Positions 1 through 12,253 are shown, numbered from the stretch's first letter. The stretch: DNA of 64,000 bases from Antitrichia curtipendula (GCA_951230915.1 OX579633.1:52900029-52964028), one strand, 5' to 3'. Numbers and translations are program-made. The notes: generated by a model not told the origin, from the letters alone.

Positions 1-1245
1 GCATAAAAGCAGTTCACCGAGGTACTCCTTACTCGCCTCAAGGACAATGGCAGAATTAGTCGCCGACGGAGTCCGTTCTACCTGCTCACCAATAAGAGAT
101 CAGAGTTTTGCAGATGAATCTCTATAATTTCCCTTCTTCACTGGATGGCTATGGATTCCGAGATGCACACAAGCTCGGGTCATCAAATTAGAGCCATGTA
201 CGTAGTAGATCCTACACGGGCAACTTCCAATGCATGTCGGCGGAACTTGACAAATTGAGCACACAACTGTAGAATGCAATGGAGGATCAGAGTGTGGAAC
301 AAAGGGGGACGAGGCGGTACCATTCCACTCAGTCTCATTCAACGGTGACAGTCGGTGCCGTCGGTCTAAATATTCGCATGAATTGTTTGTGCATCGGAGG
401 TGCCCCAAACAAGCCGAAGTTCGGAAAGTAAGGTGAGAGTCAGACTGGATGTGCGTCGTCACTGTTCGGGTCCATGCATGTCCGTCATCTTTCTTATCCA
501 TTCCATGCAACTGCCCGGCCTTGTTTGATGATGGATACTTTTCCATAGGTGGAAGTTTAAATATGACGTCCCCATCAAATTCCGGAGGCAGAAAATCTAC
601 CTTCTTTATCAAAATGGAAGTGTAATCTAATTTACTGAGTACTGACTTTGCACCTCGACAAGAGCTCAAATTGCGGAGGCACTGCACAATACTATCAACA
701 GGGCAGAGTGGAGGTTTCACATGCACAGATTCTACACGATGTAAAGTGGGGGCATTATGAACAACATGTGTAGGTTCTAATTTGGGGCGACAATTAGCAG
801 GTTTGGGTAGAATACACTCACTATCCGAATCGTCACTAAGAATTAGAACAGAGATCTCCGGGGGCTCTAGTTTGACCTTCTGGAGCAAAGGAGTGACATC
901 AGTAGCTGTGGTAGAACGACCAGGAGTTAAAGTGTTGGAACCAGTAACCGGTGGAACGTCCTTCACTCCATACACTCGATAATTTCCAGGCATCAACAAC
1001 CAAACCTGACCATCAGCACGAGTAGTTGACAACTGAGCAACAATATGTGATACCATGTTAGAGATTGGATCAACAACATCCATGTCCAGATGCAAACTCC
1101 CCTCAAGAATATTGAATCGTGAAGCTAAACGGCTACTACTAACTACCGAGTAACCCTCTTCCCCCACAATGAAAGAAATCGGGATAGTGTGCCCCTCTCC
1201 CTTGATGAAAACACTGACTGAGCCGCCATCATGCAAGGCAGCCAT
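1..1245 (-). pseudogene. MULE-like zinc-binding protein, N-terminal part, broken
   Basis: The frame opens at an ATG at 1245 and runs 381 codons to a TGA at 100-102. Past that stop the same frame stays open to the window edge and still reads like protein (GEQVERTPSATNSA). The second half carries a Cys/His-rich module: HLRCTNNSCEYL, then CSICQVPPTC, and finally a C-x-H-L-G-x-H-x-H cluster. This resembles the WRKY/GCM1- or FLYWCH-type zinc modules upstream of MULE transposase cores. The catalytic core would lie outside the window. The N-terminal ~250 residues are not recognised. The codon before the stop is CTC and the stop could be a CGA to TGA change, so the break looks recent. It might instead be a host gene domesticated from a transposon. 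The family call is from motif memory, not a search. Confidence 0.5.
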
Positions 1246-1925
1246 CGAAACAATTGAGAAGATAGATAAAGCAATTTCAAGGGTAAAGAGGAAGTGGGTA
1301 GGAGTGAAGAGGCACTTATAACTTTAGAAAGTCATTGCTTTTTGAGATGATGTAATTGATTGAAATATGGTATAACAGGTAATCAGTTAATAGGGTGGAT
1401 TGTGATCTGGTACATGAGTCAAGTTTAAAAGAGCAGAGCGGCCGTAATGGGTAATAAAATAGTAACCACTTTGATAGATTATAATTAGGTGCTAGTCTCT
1501 AGAATAGAGTGGAGGCCGATGAGTTAGCCGTTGTTTGTTCAAAATTATTCTTTTTATATTAGAATATGGATTGATGATTGACGTGTCTATCCAAGCGGCT
1601 AACGTACAAGATTCAAAGTGAATATCGGAAGACAGAGTATCCAAAAGTACAGAGCTAAAATTGGTTTCAATTAAAACAATGGCGGCAATGCATATTTAAA
1701 TTGAGGTTGTTAGTCTAAATGAAATCTTCAATTATTTGGTTAAGCATTAATATAATGAGATCATGTCAGTACTGACGGAGGATTTGGATGGAATTAATAC
1801 CTAGCACCAAGGCGCTAACCTAATTGTGGAATGATGAAATTTAATATCCTAGAATAGAACATACATAGATGAAGGTAACGGGGCGGCTGTTTGTAGAGAT
1901 TGGCTAGGAATCACATAGTAGAAGT
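1246..1925. other. Non-coding stretch, no gene seen
   Basis: About 680 bases between the minus-strand ORF that starts at 1245 and the next plus-strand ORF. It would hold the promoter of the minus-strand gene. No convincing ORF, repeat or RNA gene was seen. Confidence 0.4.
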
Positions 1926-2294
1926 ATGCCAAAAGGAAAGAAAAAAGCTCTTTACTTTACGAATCCAAAGCAATTGAAGAGGTCGAGGCAGATGAGGGAG
2001 TTGAAATCCAACACAAGGAGATTAGACGCAGGAGAGACAGCCAGAGTATTGCAGTTCCCAGATATTGATTGTGTGGATAAACAAATGCAGGAGGATAATT
2101 CTACAGCCTTACAAGAAATAGCTGAAAGCGCCATGGTTCGAGGGCATCCAAATTCTTCAAGCCCAAGGGCGTGTGAGAGCGGGAGTAACAATGGTAGACG
2201 CGACAACGCTGACAATGGGGGGCCAAATGAAGACGTGACCCCTACATCAAGTATTTGGATAGCTTGTGGAGGTATCATTAGAGTATTTTTTTGA
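1926..2294 (+). CDS. Small basic hypothetical ORF, 122 aa
   Basis: An ATG-initiated ORF begins MPKGKKKALYF and is rich in Lys and Arg over the first 35 residues, like a nuclear localisation or nucleic-acid-binding tail. It then becomes acidic and polar (Asp, Asn, Gly, Ser). No domain is recognised. It ends about 350 bases upstream of the first exon assigned to the methyltransferase-like gene, on the same strand, so it could be an upstream exon of that gene or a separate element ORF. The last eight residues look like read-through into an intron. Length alone does not prove coding. Confidence 0.25.
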   Translation: MPKGKKKALYFTNPKQLKRSRQMRELKSNTRRLDAGETARVLQFPDIDCVDKQMQEDNSTALQEIAESAMVRGHPNSSSPRACESGSNNGRRDNADNGGPNEDVTPTSSIWIACGGIIRVFF

Positions 2295-2845
2295 GGTGCC
2301 GTTCATATTTGTGAGGCCGAGACTTGTGTCTTTACTGCAATTCAGAAACTACGTTTTGGTGGGTCTCCACCAACCGTGGGCCCTAATCGTGAATAGTGAA
2401 ATGCTTTCGAGGTGTTGAAGTGACATTGTGGGCAATTGTTTGTTTTTGTTTTCCTTTGAGGCGTTGATGTGAGATTGTGAGTATCGAGAGTGCATATTGA
2501 GTGTGTTTGGGCGGTAGGTGGATTTATCTTGTCATGTTCACATTTCAGAAATTTTGCACTTGTATGAGCTGCGTGAGATAGCTTGGGGCGTTGCGGTTTT
2601 GTTGAACCGCACGGTCGACCATTTGACTGAAATTTTTTTGTGTGCGCAGGAGGCGAGCCTTCGGACTGGAGCAGACACGAGGAAGGATCTGCAGAAACAG
2701 CAGGAGCAATGGCAGGTACATTGTAACAGGCCTTTTAGAGTAGTTGATGATTGATTGTGTTTTGCGTAGCGGAAATTAGGGTTTTGATTCGGATTAATTT
2801 CGGATAAAAACAGGATTTGGGTGGTTTTAGGCCTTCCAAAAGCAA

Positions 2846-2922
2846 CGCCGATATCGGCGTCGTTTTTTGGGGTCCGCTCGACGTGGAGACTGCAGCCCTC
2901 GGAAACCATGGCCGATGTCGGC
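2846..2922. repeat. Palindromic GCCGATATCGGC motifs in an intron
   Basis: A perfect 12-bp palindrome lies at 2847-2858 and a one-mismatch copy at 2911-2922, both in the first intron of the methyltransferase-like gene. A third exact copy lies at 4222-4233 in a later intron. They are much more GC-rich than the introns around them. Confidence 0.6.
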
Positions 2923-4313
2923 TTCAGCCTTCGGGGTCACTTTCTCCAGCAATCGAGGCCTTCTCCAGTTGAGTTTTTTGGGAATGTTTTAACCTAACTT
3001 TCAACATCTGGTGTAGGTGATGCAATGGAAGATACTATCCATCAAAGTGACGCAGCAACAGAGGAGCAAGAGTCTTCACAGCCGGAAATTGCTGCATCAG
3101 GTTTCTAAATTTCCCATTTTGGTGACATTCTTCATATTGTCTACTTGTCTTCCACTTGTTGACATTGACCGGAGTTGTTTTGTTGTTGGTGAACTTGACA
3201 AAGGTGTTGAAGGAGATCATGACAACAATGATGGCCGGCCCATGGATTTGGATTATGATAGTACAGCAGAGATGTCTGCGGAAGAACTGGAAAAGGAGAT
3301 GGATGCCCAAATTGTGAAAGAGTCCGTGAATACAAATGTGGTGCTTGACCGGCTTCGTTTTAAGCCAAGGAACAAGTCCAAATTATCCATTCCACTTTGC
3401 AGGATGAAGCCTTTGGCTGCGGTGCGGCCCCATCTCCGAAACGACGTCATGGCTTTGGGATCGCACTTTATTAGTACAAGCTACATGGATGGCCATGGAG
3501 TCTTCTACGTTGCCTTGCAGGATGATGAAGGCCGCGTCCATGATGTGACAGTTGAAGATACAAGGCACTGGAGTCCATTGTGGCAAGAAGCAAACGATGT
3601 CTTTGAGGAGGAGTTGAAGAAGGAGGACTGTTGGCAACAATTCTCTGGAAAAATGTTCCATGTGTAGGACGGAAATCACCGCCTTGCAACATGGATGCCA
3701 ATCATCAACAGAGATCACGGAAACGATCCAACCTGGCACTACGCGGTTGAGTCAATTATCTTAGAAGTTGAGGGCCAAGTTGGACCACTTTTGACTGCAC
3801 TTCATCAAGTTAATTGGTAAGCTTCAAATATTATTTCTCTCTATGTCTTACAATTTTAATGATAGAGTCTTTAATTGATGTTTGCTTCATTCAACTTTGT
3901 CTCATTATTATGGTATGTGCGACGCAGGCGGAATCAAAATTGCCACGTGAAGATGAACCTTGTGCACAAGCTCTACCGCCTCCAAAGCATTGCTGTGCAA
4001 CCATTGCAGTACTTTGAAAAATTGGTATCCAAGGAAGACATTATTGATGCTGAGAAGAAGCTCAAGTCAAAGCCATACACATGGTACACGCTCACTATTG
4101 ATGGGCTAATTGGTGTCCTCTATCAGGTAAAATTTCTTAGTATTCTTGAATTGAAAGTGAAGTGAGGGCATCTGTTCAATTTCTGTTGATGAACATGACG
4201 TTTTATATAACAAAAAGTAAGGCCGATATCGGCTTCGCTTTCTAGGGTGCACAAACTATAGACTCTCTTAATAAAGACTTGTTTTTGGGTTTTGCTGCTT
4301 CAACTTCTACGTT

Positions 4314-4426
4314 AACACAATATTCGTTATTTTGGGAGAATTCCATGATTTTGGGAGTATGCAGTTTAGCGCAAACCGACCTAAATTGGGAGATAGGAAA
4401 ACTCCCAAAATAACGAATATCGTGTT
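4314..4426. mobile_element. Short MITE in an intron (deletion derivative)
   Basis: About 113 bp with terminal inverted repeats of about 25 bp (left starts AACACAATATTCGTTATTTT; the right end is its complement with one or two changes). It lies between the 4126 donor and the 4482 acceptor. It shares both ends and flanking inner sequence with the 331-bp element at 6004-6334 but lacks that element's central hairpin, so it is an internal-deletion relative. Confidence 0.8.
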
Positions 4427-6003
4427 CATTGTTGTTTCATGCCAAACGCTTATTTTTTCCAATTGTTAATTTTGTTTCCAGCAAGAGTTAGGTGAAGCCG
4501 TTGCATATGCAACGAGGCGGTTCAAAGAGAGATACCCAGAGAAGTCAATTGAGTGGACTACTGGGAAGCTGCACGAGGCAATTGGAAAGGCAGTGGATAA
4601 GGTAAAGAAGGAGACTCATTCTGAACTGAAGAAACAACTTCCGATTGCAGATCCCAAACTAACCCCTTAGTTTCTTGAAGAAGTTAAAAAACATTACAAA
4701 TGTCGGGAAGATGATCCTGAGATGTCTCAGGAGAAGCTTTGGTATCTTGCGACATCCTCCATGGATAATTCTATGAAGGTGAAGTGGCTTGAGCGTTGGA
4801 ACAAGCCGGCATCTCTACGGGAGGCTGTGAAGTTCCCAAACTTCAAGTTTGCTGACCATGCATTTCTAGAGTGGCTGCATAAAGCTACTTGGTGGGGTCA
4901 GGTGGGTTTTGTTCAACCAGCACATTCATGATTTCAAAGTAATTCTCCATGTGTCAGTTTTCTTATTTTCTTGTTTTTTTACAGATTGCGAGTGAAGTGC
5001 AGTTGCTTTTTGATGCAACGTTATCCGATATCGATGTCACAATTGACTACAACCCGCCTGGTGAAATTTCCATCAAATCGATTTCGGACTACGTGGAGGA
5101 AATGCGAATTCAGCTGTGGGATTTGGCGTTTGAGGACGAATTCAAGGACAAGAAGGTTCACAAAAACCACCCACTTGAGCTCCAAGTGGAACTATCAAAG
5201 GCTGTTTCACGTGTATTGTACAGGTATTTCATGTACATATTGTACCCAAGGAAGGCACTATCTAAAGTACCTGCATTTTTTACTAGCTATCTTGACATGA
5301 AAGCTGAGAATTGCATGATTACTAATGCCATTGGTGCAAAGTGAAAGAGAGAGCAGTGGGAAAAATGTGATTGGTACATTGATTGCCCGGTGACCAGGCC
5401 ACCATCATTTGACATCAACCTCCGAAATAGTATCCAACCTGATTTAGCCGGCACGGATGTTGTCATCCTCCCTGTGACCACGACGACTCCTGCTAAGAAA
5501 ACGCGTGGTTCGAAGAGGAAGGCCCAAGAGGAGGAAGCTGTCAAAAAGAAGGCTGCGATGGAAGCTGAGACTGCGGCAAAAGTTCAGGCAGCTATTGTTG
5601 TTGCTGAGGCCAACATGAAGCGACTTGCAGAGGCGTCTATTGCAGATGCTAATGCCAAATTAGCAGCAGCCACTTCATCATTTGCCGCAGCTGGGTTGGA
5701 TGAGGACTTTCAGGTCCTCGACGATGCCCCCATTCCTACAGCAAATCGAGGTGTACTCCGTGCTCAGAGAACACCTTCTGCAGTTGAAGATGAAGGATTT
5801 AGTCCTCTGTCCTTTGCAACACAGAAATTGAAGTGGAAGGTGCTTTCAGGGAAATCAACAACATCATCACCGCCGCCATTGCAGTCTTCTATCTTTGTCG
5901 CAAACACTTCCATCATGAAGATGATGGCTGAGTTACCTGACCATCATCCAAGTCTGGATGGACTTAACAATTTTGCTCTCAAGGTAATTTTCATTCTCCT
6001 TTT

Positions 6004-6334
6004 AACACGATACTCGTTATTTTGGGAGAATTCCATGATTTTGGGAGTATGCAGTTCAGCGCGGTTCGCGCTGATCTGCACCACAGATTAGAAAACTGGA
6101 ATTTTTGAATGGCCATAACTTACTCAAATTTTGTCCAAACTGGGCATATGAGGTGTTTTTTGACATCTACGGAATCTTTAGATGTCAAAAAACACCTCAT
6201 ATGCCCAGTTTGGACAAAATTCGAGTAAGTTATGCCCATTCAAAAATTTCAGTTTCCCAATCTGTGATTCAGATCAGCGCGAACCGACCTAAATTGGGAG
6301 ATAGGAAAACTCCCAAAATAACGAATATCGTGTT
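6004..6334. mobile_element. MITE with long internal hairpin, in an intron
   Basis: Terminal inverted repeats of about 25 bp (AACACGATACTCGTTATTTT at the left) bound a 331-bp element inside the intron between exons ending 5983 and starting 6430. The middle is a near-perfect inverted repeat with arms of about 100 bases meeting at about 6170-6180, and a CAGATCAGCGCG-like segment sits inside both ends. No transposase is encoded. If transcribed with the host gene it would fold into a long hairpin. Confidence 0.85.
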
Positions 6335-7859
6335 CTTTATTCCATTTTTCTATCTTCAATTTTCATTCCATTTTTCTATCTTCAATTTTCATTTTCTTAG
6401 TGCACCTTCACGTGTAAATATGTGTGCAGGTGAAAATGGAGACTAGAGACACGGCCCTCTCAACACATTGCCCTTATAGTGGGTTTGACCTTATTGTCGC
6501 AGATTTGAAGTCTGGACTTGTGATTCCAGGGATTTCATTAAACAGCTCTGACGTTCCCTCTTGGAATGAGTACTCTTTGCTACAGTTGGAGTCTGTGTTT
6601 GAGTTCTCCGAGAAATTTGTGCACGCAACTGGCGGCTTGCTGTTGTTTCTTCCAGACCAAGTAAATGTTCACACAGATGTCCTTTCGTATGCCAATGGCT
6701 ACAACTTTCAATTGATTAGAAAATGGTGGGGTATAAATGACCTCCCATGCTCTTGCCCGATGAATCCCAAACTCAAGGTACTTCACAATCCATCTTTATT
6801 GATATCCTTCAAATGCAAAAATTTATTCCTTATTGTTGGTAACTGATGTTTTGGTTTTCTCAGATCCCTAACAGTTTCAATTTGTCTTGTTCCAGATTAG
6901 GAGGTTCAGAATTTGGTTGTTCTTGCATAAGAGTACTTCGCCGGCTCTCTTCTCTTTTGGAGTTAGCGATGACCTCACCGAAGTTGGACTTGGAGTTGCA
7001 GAGTCTGATGTGCTCTTTAATTTTACTACAGCCGAGTCTCAAGCAATGAATGGAAGGGTTCCATGGAGGGGCGCTCATGAGAAAGATATTGCCTTCCTTC
7101 AGATGCTTATATCAGCTCTAACTAAACCGGGGTCACTCGTTCTTGATGCATTTGCGTCTATCGGTATATAGTCTTCCCATCTTTGATAATTTCACTTTTG
7201 CCAAAATGAAGCTTTTAACTTACTCAATTTCTTGTTGAATTCAGGTAATTCTATGCAAGCATGCAAGGCAATTGGCCGCCACATTGTTGCCCTCGAGGAA
7301 GACACCGAAGTCTTTGATGTGAAGCTGAAGCCGTATCTGCCTCTGCCTCCTTAGCCGATTTTGGTTGCATTTGCGTCTGTGTTGCTTGGAATTGATATTG
7401 ACCCTCCAATCCGCTTTGTGAAGAAGAAGAACTGTTTGAGTAAGTGAGTTTGGATTTCTTTCATTTTGTCAATTGAATTATGCTTGTCAATACTTACATA
7501 ATTCATACTAATTGTATTTCTGATTTTTCAGACTGAGGGCAATGATTGTCTCACCAGTGAAAGACTACGTGATGGTTCCATGGGACGCTGAAGTTGCGGA
7601 TCTTCAAGCGGCCGCATCCTCCCCAAGTTCGGCATCACCACGGCGGCAAATTGATCCCCAAGTTCGTAGATTCATTGACGACGAGGCCGTTGTTGAGATG
7701 CATTATCTCTCATCATCATCTAACAGTTCTAGTGATTGGAGGATATGAATTCTGAGATTTTTGATACATTTCTGAATTTTGGGTATTTACATCAGTGAAT
7801 CTAATGATAACCCTAAACCGCTTTCTTCTTCCTTCCACTCTTTCATTCTATTCTTTGTA

Positions 7860-8646
7860 TTAACCCTTAAAGTCCCAAGGCCATTTTCTGGCCAGAAACC
7901 ACTGAAAACTGCCATTTTTTCTGCATTCATCCCAAAAAAAGGAAAAAACTTTTTTTCAAAAATCTAACCATAAAATGTTGTTTTTAACTTGTCTAAGATC
8001 ATGTGGTAAAAATTTCATCAAGTATGACCATACGGATTGGAAGAAAATTGCATTCAAAGTTTGGAGAATAGTTCTTTTGGGTGGTGCCCTGAAATTTCAG
8101 ATGACTTTGACTGCCTTCTGTCGAAATTTTTTGCACTACAGACTTTGAATTCAAAAATTGAACATATATTGGATCATGTTAGGAACATGTCCACCCATTT
8201 CCAGCAGATTTGGAGGCTTATAACACCTCCCAAAAAATCTTGCAATGCAACTATGTTGTGAAAAATGACAATAAAATACTTTTTTGCAATGAGATTTCAT
8301 AGCCCATTCTTTGGGCGTCCTCAAAAAGTTTCAGAAAACTGCATGTCCCAAACTGTCACCCACTGCCCACCCCCGACCTCCAGTCTAGAGTGCAAACCCT
8401 GCCCCCTTCCACAGTCAATGGAATTGTGCCTGACCAGGCTGCCCCTCGAGTTTGGTTTGAGCAAAAAAAAACCATAACTTTTTCATCCGACATCAAGTTT
8501 CAATAAAAAATTATATATCCACGAACCTCTTCGAAAAATGCACGTCCTCAAAAAGTTTCAAAAAATCACAATATAATTTCAGCCCGTAGGTACCTACCCG
8601 AACTCCAAATTGTCCCTCAAGGAGACAATGGGACTTTAGGGGTTAA
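7860..8646. mobile_element. TTAA-flanked inverted-repeat element, copy A
   Basis: Starts TTAACCCTTAAAGTCC and ends GGACTTTAGGGGTTAA, so the termini are inverted repeats next to TTAA on both sides (787 bp including TTAA). No transposase frame is visible; short ORFs inside are not convincing. Four related copies occur in the window (28.67, 35.77-36.70, 48.9-50.55 and 54.05-55.32 kb). It lies 112 bases after the end of the methyltransferase-like gene. Confidence 0.7.
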
Positions 8647-11600
8647 CCTTAGTTTTGTTTATTCTAATCTCATTATTTTATCTGGGTCCTTTAGCCCTTG
8701 GTCACTATCATCACATTCTTGCATATTCCCTCATGCACCCATACTCCACCACATAGACATGAAGATCAATATTTCCAAAATGTTCATAATTCAAATTTCA
8801 CTGAAGATAATCCTTGCAAGTTGCAAAGGCTTAAACATATTTAAAACATTGGAAGTTGAAATATCATATAGTTAGAAGCGACTCAACTAAGTCCGCATTC
8901 ATGAACACATCCACCCTACCCTAAAATTCAATTTCTCAACAGCAATTTATTACCCGGACAGTTGAGGGACATAATATTTAAATTTCACTTTTACAAGAAT
9001 GATGATAAAATGACCTATACTCGTATTGTGATCTTATCCATACGTAAAAATTTATGCTTCAATAAGCCTTTACGACCCACGGCCATAGGATACATAATAA
9101 TCTATCCAAATTGATGACTACTCTATTTACAATTTAAACACCTCCTGCTACATCACTAGGTTACTATAGTTTCCATTATCACAACAATTTCCACGGTTAT
9201 AGGACCTTAATACTATACTATTATTCTTATTTTCACATTTATTTTCACTTTTATCTTTTGTCTCTATTTAACTTTAACTATTAGCAGAAAAAAGTACAAC
9301 TTTTTACGCTCTACGCTCACGACTCTACGCTCACAGCTCTGTGCACGCAAAATAGCAATCCCCAGGTTGATGTTGCAACAAATATATTAATGTTGCAATG
9401 TGACGAGATGTAAAGAACCCTACTTAGCTCCAATAGTACAAAGCTGGAAGAGAAGCAAGCAAAAAAAACAGTTTAGATGCATGAAACTTTGGCTAAGAGG
9501 CATGAAGAAATCACAACTATTCACAAAAAGTAGCGCCAATAACGTAGGTGAAAGGGAAAGCTTGCTCTTGTGCATGGTGACGAAAGTGTCACAATCTAAT
9601 CGGTTGATAGTTGGTTTCCACCGCGCATCAGACAACTATCAAATTTCTGGCAATAAAAAATAAAAATTATTCCTTCATTTTCCATTGGTGAGAGAATTCA
9701 ACCTTGCTATGTTGAATATTGACTATTTTTTGCTAGTAAAAAAATTGTTGGACCCAATTATAGCAAGACCCATAAATTGTTTAATATATTTTTCTATCTA
9801 GCAAATGGGATTTGTTCATTGTTTGTCTAATGGCTTAGTTATACAATTATTTGTTGTCACTAGCTTTATTCAATATATTATTGCAAGAGAGAAACATTTG
9901 TATTATTAATTTTTCTAATTTTTACTATAGGCTAGCATTACCAACAAAGAATTTTACAAATGATAAACTTCACCCTTGCAGCTTTGACAACTAGGCAGTT
10001 AATTGAGTCCAAATTTTCAAATCTTCCTATGTAAATCTTTCAACGCCGCTCAAGCATTCAATCTAATCATGTATTTGCAAGGATTTATGAAAATGCAAAG
10101 AAATGTACAAACTTTAGAGAGAATGCCATTATATTGCACTAGCTTTTCCTTAGGTTAGATAGTGAAATGCCAAAATATGTTATATAAACATATCTTTATT
10201 ATTTAGCACTATGTGCTAGCAAGGTCATTGTGAGATGCGCTTTGGATAACCTTCTTTTTCTATTGCTTGGCTTATTGGTACAATACCTACCTATGAATAC
10301 TATTTTCTTTTAAATCAAGCAGTAATGGTCACAACTATAATTATACAAGTCTATATTGTTATTCTTGACATTTATGTACTACATAGAATAGCAGAGAAAA
10401 TTGAAATATCTTGTAGAGTTTATGGTAATTATGGTGAAGCAAAGGGGCTTTGACAATGGAAGATTTAAGATTCATCTACGTGATTGCAAAAATTGGTGGT
10501 TGATTTTGATGTTACAAAGAAAGTGACAGAATTGGTTTCTGCTATAACTTTTGAAACATGAACCCAATGAATTTGGAATTATTATTAAAGATGATTGTTC
10601 TAATTATAATTATATCAATTATTTCTAATTTGTTACACTTTAAGGTTTAGGGGTTTCAAATACTTGGTGAGTGTCCAAAATTGATGATCTAGAGCTAAAA
10701 TTTCTATGGTTTATTTCCACAATAGGTGGGCATGTTATTATCAAGGGCATCTAAAAATATATTATTTTATATCTTCTATGTTTGTATAAATAGTGGTCCC
10801 TTGTGTGTGTACTTCCTAAACATAAAAGACAATTTCAAGGCCTATCTTTTAGTGAAATCCAATGAATATGAAGTCCTTTCAAATGGCCAATTTTTTTTTT
10901 TTAAAACTATAGCTGATTTATTATAAATTAAAAAGTGGACATATCCCTTTTCTGTAAGAAATTGGACATTATATTGGTGGGTACAACTAAGGCTATATAG
11001 TATTCAAATTTGACAATTGTTCATAGTACAATAGATCTATTGTATGATCAATGGACCAAAATTGACCAACAAGGTTTTCCTTCTAGTAACCATAGTACTC
11101 ATAGTACTGAGTGTTAAAACTCTGAATTTTGGTAAAATGCTAGAAAATCCAACACCAATTCTTACAACTATCCATCTAGTCTACATAAGGTGTTGCATTA
11201 ATTACCAACAAAAAACAAGCAAAGACAAACAAGGCAATTCAATAATTCTTTAATGATTTGATTTTAAGTGAAACCAAATACAATTTCATTTTGAATTACA
11301 ATATATCAAACCATTTTTTCCAGAAGAACAAATAAAGGACTAAATAAGACTTTGGAATTTTCACCAACTATTTGACTTGGTGAATCAGCCTTGCTCTGCA
11401 TTTCTTATAATTTTATTTCAAACACACTAGAACAGTGACACCTAGCAATACTTGCCAAGAGCAATTGTTCCCTTTTCTTCTAGAAGGGGCTACCACATAA
11501 AGTTGCCTTGAATAAATAGTTCAAGCTCATTAGAAAAAAGGAAAAGGAAGCGACCAAAAAACACAATCATCTTGTACGTGGGTGGAAAATGATTGAAAAC

Positions 11601-12253
11601 AAGTAACAACAAGTTGTTCAAATTGACATATTTGACTTTCCGTTGATATTTGCCTTATAGAAAAATTTAGTTTTCTGCCTTTTTACAACCTTGTAGATTT
11701 TAATTTGATTAGTCAAATAATTGGATTAAAGACATGTAGTGGAAAGAAAGCTTACCTTCTATATTAAAATTGTTTGATTTTTAAAATAGAGGTTAGAGAG
11801 GCATTTGTTGTAGAGCAAATAGCATATAAGTATTTGAAACCACTTCAAAGGAAATATGTACTGATTTTATATGGATTAGGATGTATGGCCTACTTCAACA
11901 TGACCTTCATGGAGTTCTCATATGAAGTGATATGCAAACTTGGGACTTCACCTTTGATGTGTAGGATATAGAATCAAGTCTTATGTTGGATGAAATTCAT
12001 AGATGTGAAATATTGCAAAATGGTATTAAGTTTGAGTATGTCTTCATATCACAAAAAACATCAAAATCTATAGGCTTACTAGTGAAGTTCAACCTCAGCA
12101 TTAGTAGAAGACTTGAAAGGTAAATATAAATTCATATGAGTATTGGTGGAAGATGCAAACAAAGAAGAAAGCTTAAGAAAATTTTGAAAGAAATTCTATC
12201 TATAAGCTGTGAAGTCTTCTGAGACCATCTTCTAAGACCATCAGTTTGTGCAC
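8647..12253. other. AT-rich intergenic stretch
   Basis: About 3.6 kb without a supportable gene. ORFs here (for example 9400-9663) are short and low-complexity. At 9308-9345 there is a cluster of near-repeats of CTCTACGCTC, which recurs at 22450-22482 and, in reverse orientation, at 14977-15003. Confidence 0.45.

Larger units (their letters stand above)
2650..7748 (+). pseudogene. ParB-like / DNA N4-N6 methyltransferase-like multi-exon gene with four premature stops
   Basis: Exons read from GT-AG sites and phase: 2650-2715, 3017-3816, 3928-4126, 4482-4901, 4985-5983, 6430-6777, 6896-7163, 7245-7443, 7532-7748. An acidic N-terminus leads to a segment with DGNHRLATW (from 3668), like the conserved GxxR loop of ParB-like domains. 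A middle region has a Lys/Ala/Glu-rich coiled coil (5500-5680) preceded by a KKTRGSKRK basic patch. The C-terminus has beta-class methyltransferase order: FDLIVADLKSG (from about 6487), then GAHEKDIAFLQMLISA and VLDAFASIGNS with IGRHIVALEED, matching the AdoMet-binding block of CcrM/MboII-type enzymes. In-frame stops sit at 3665-3667 (TAG), 4668-4670 (TAG), 5342-5344 (TGA) and 7352-7354 (TAG); the frame continues sensibly after each. The usual DPPY-like catalytic motif is not seen where expected. Function is inferred from family resemblance only. Confidence 0.65.

Noticed and set aside
3665..7354. Idea that the in-frame stops are read through, recoded or RNA-edited
   Set aside because: Both TAG and TGA occur, BDP1 in the same window uses normal codons and stops, and stop-removing RNA editing in plants is organellar. 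Pseudogene decay is simpler.
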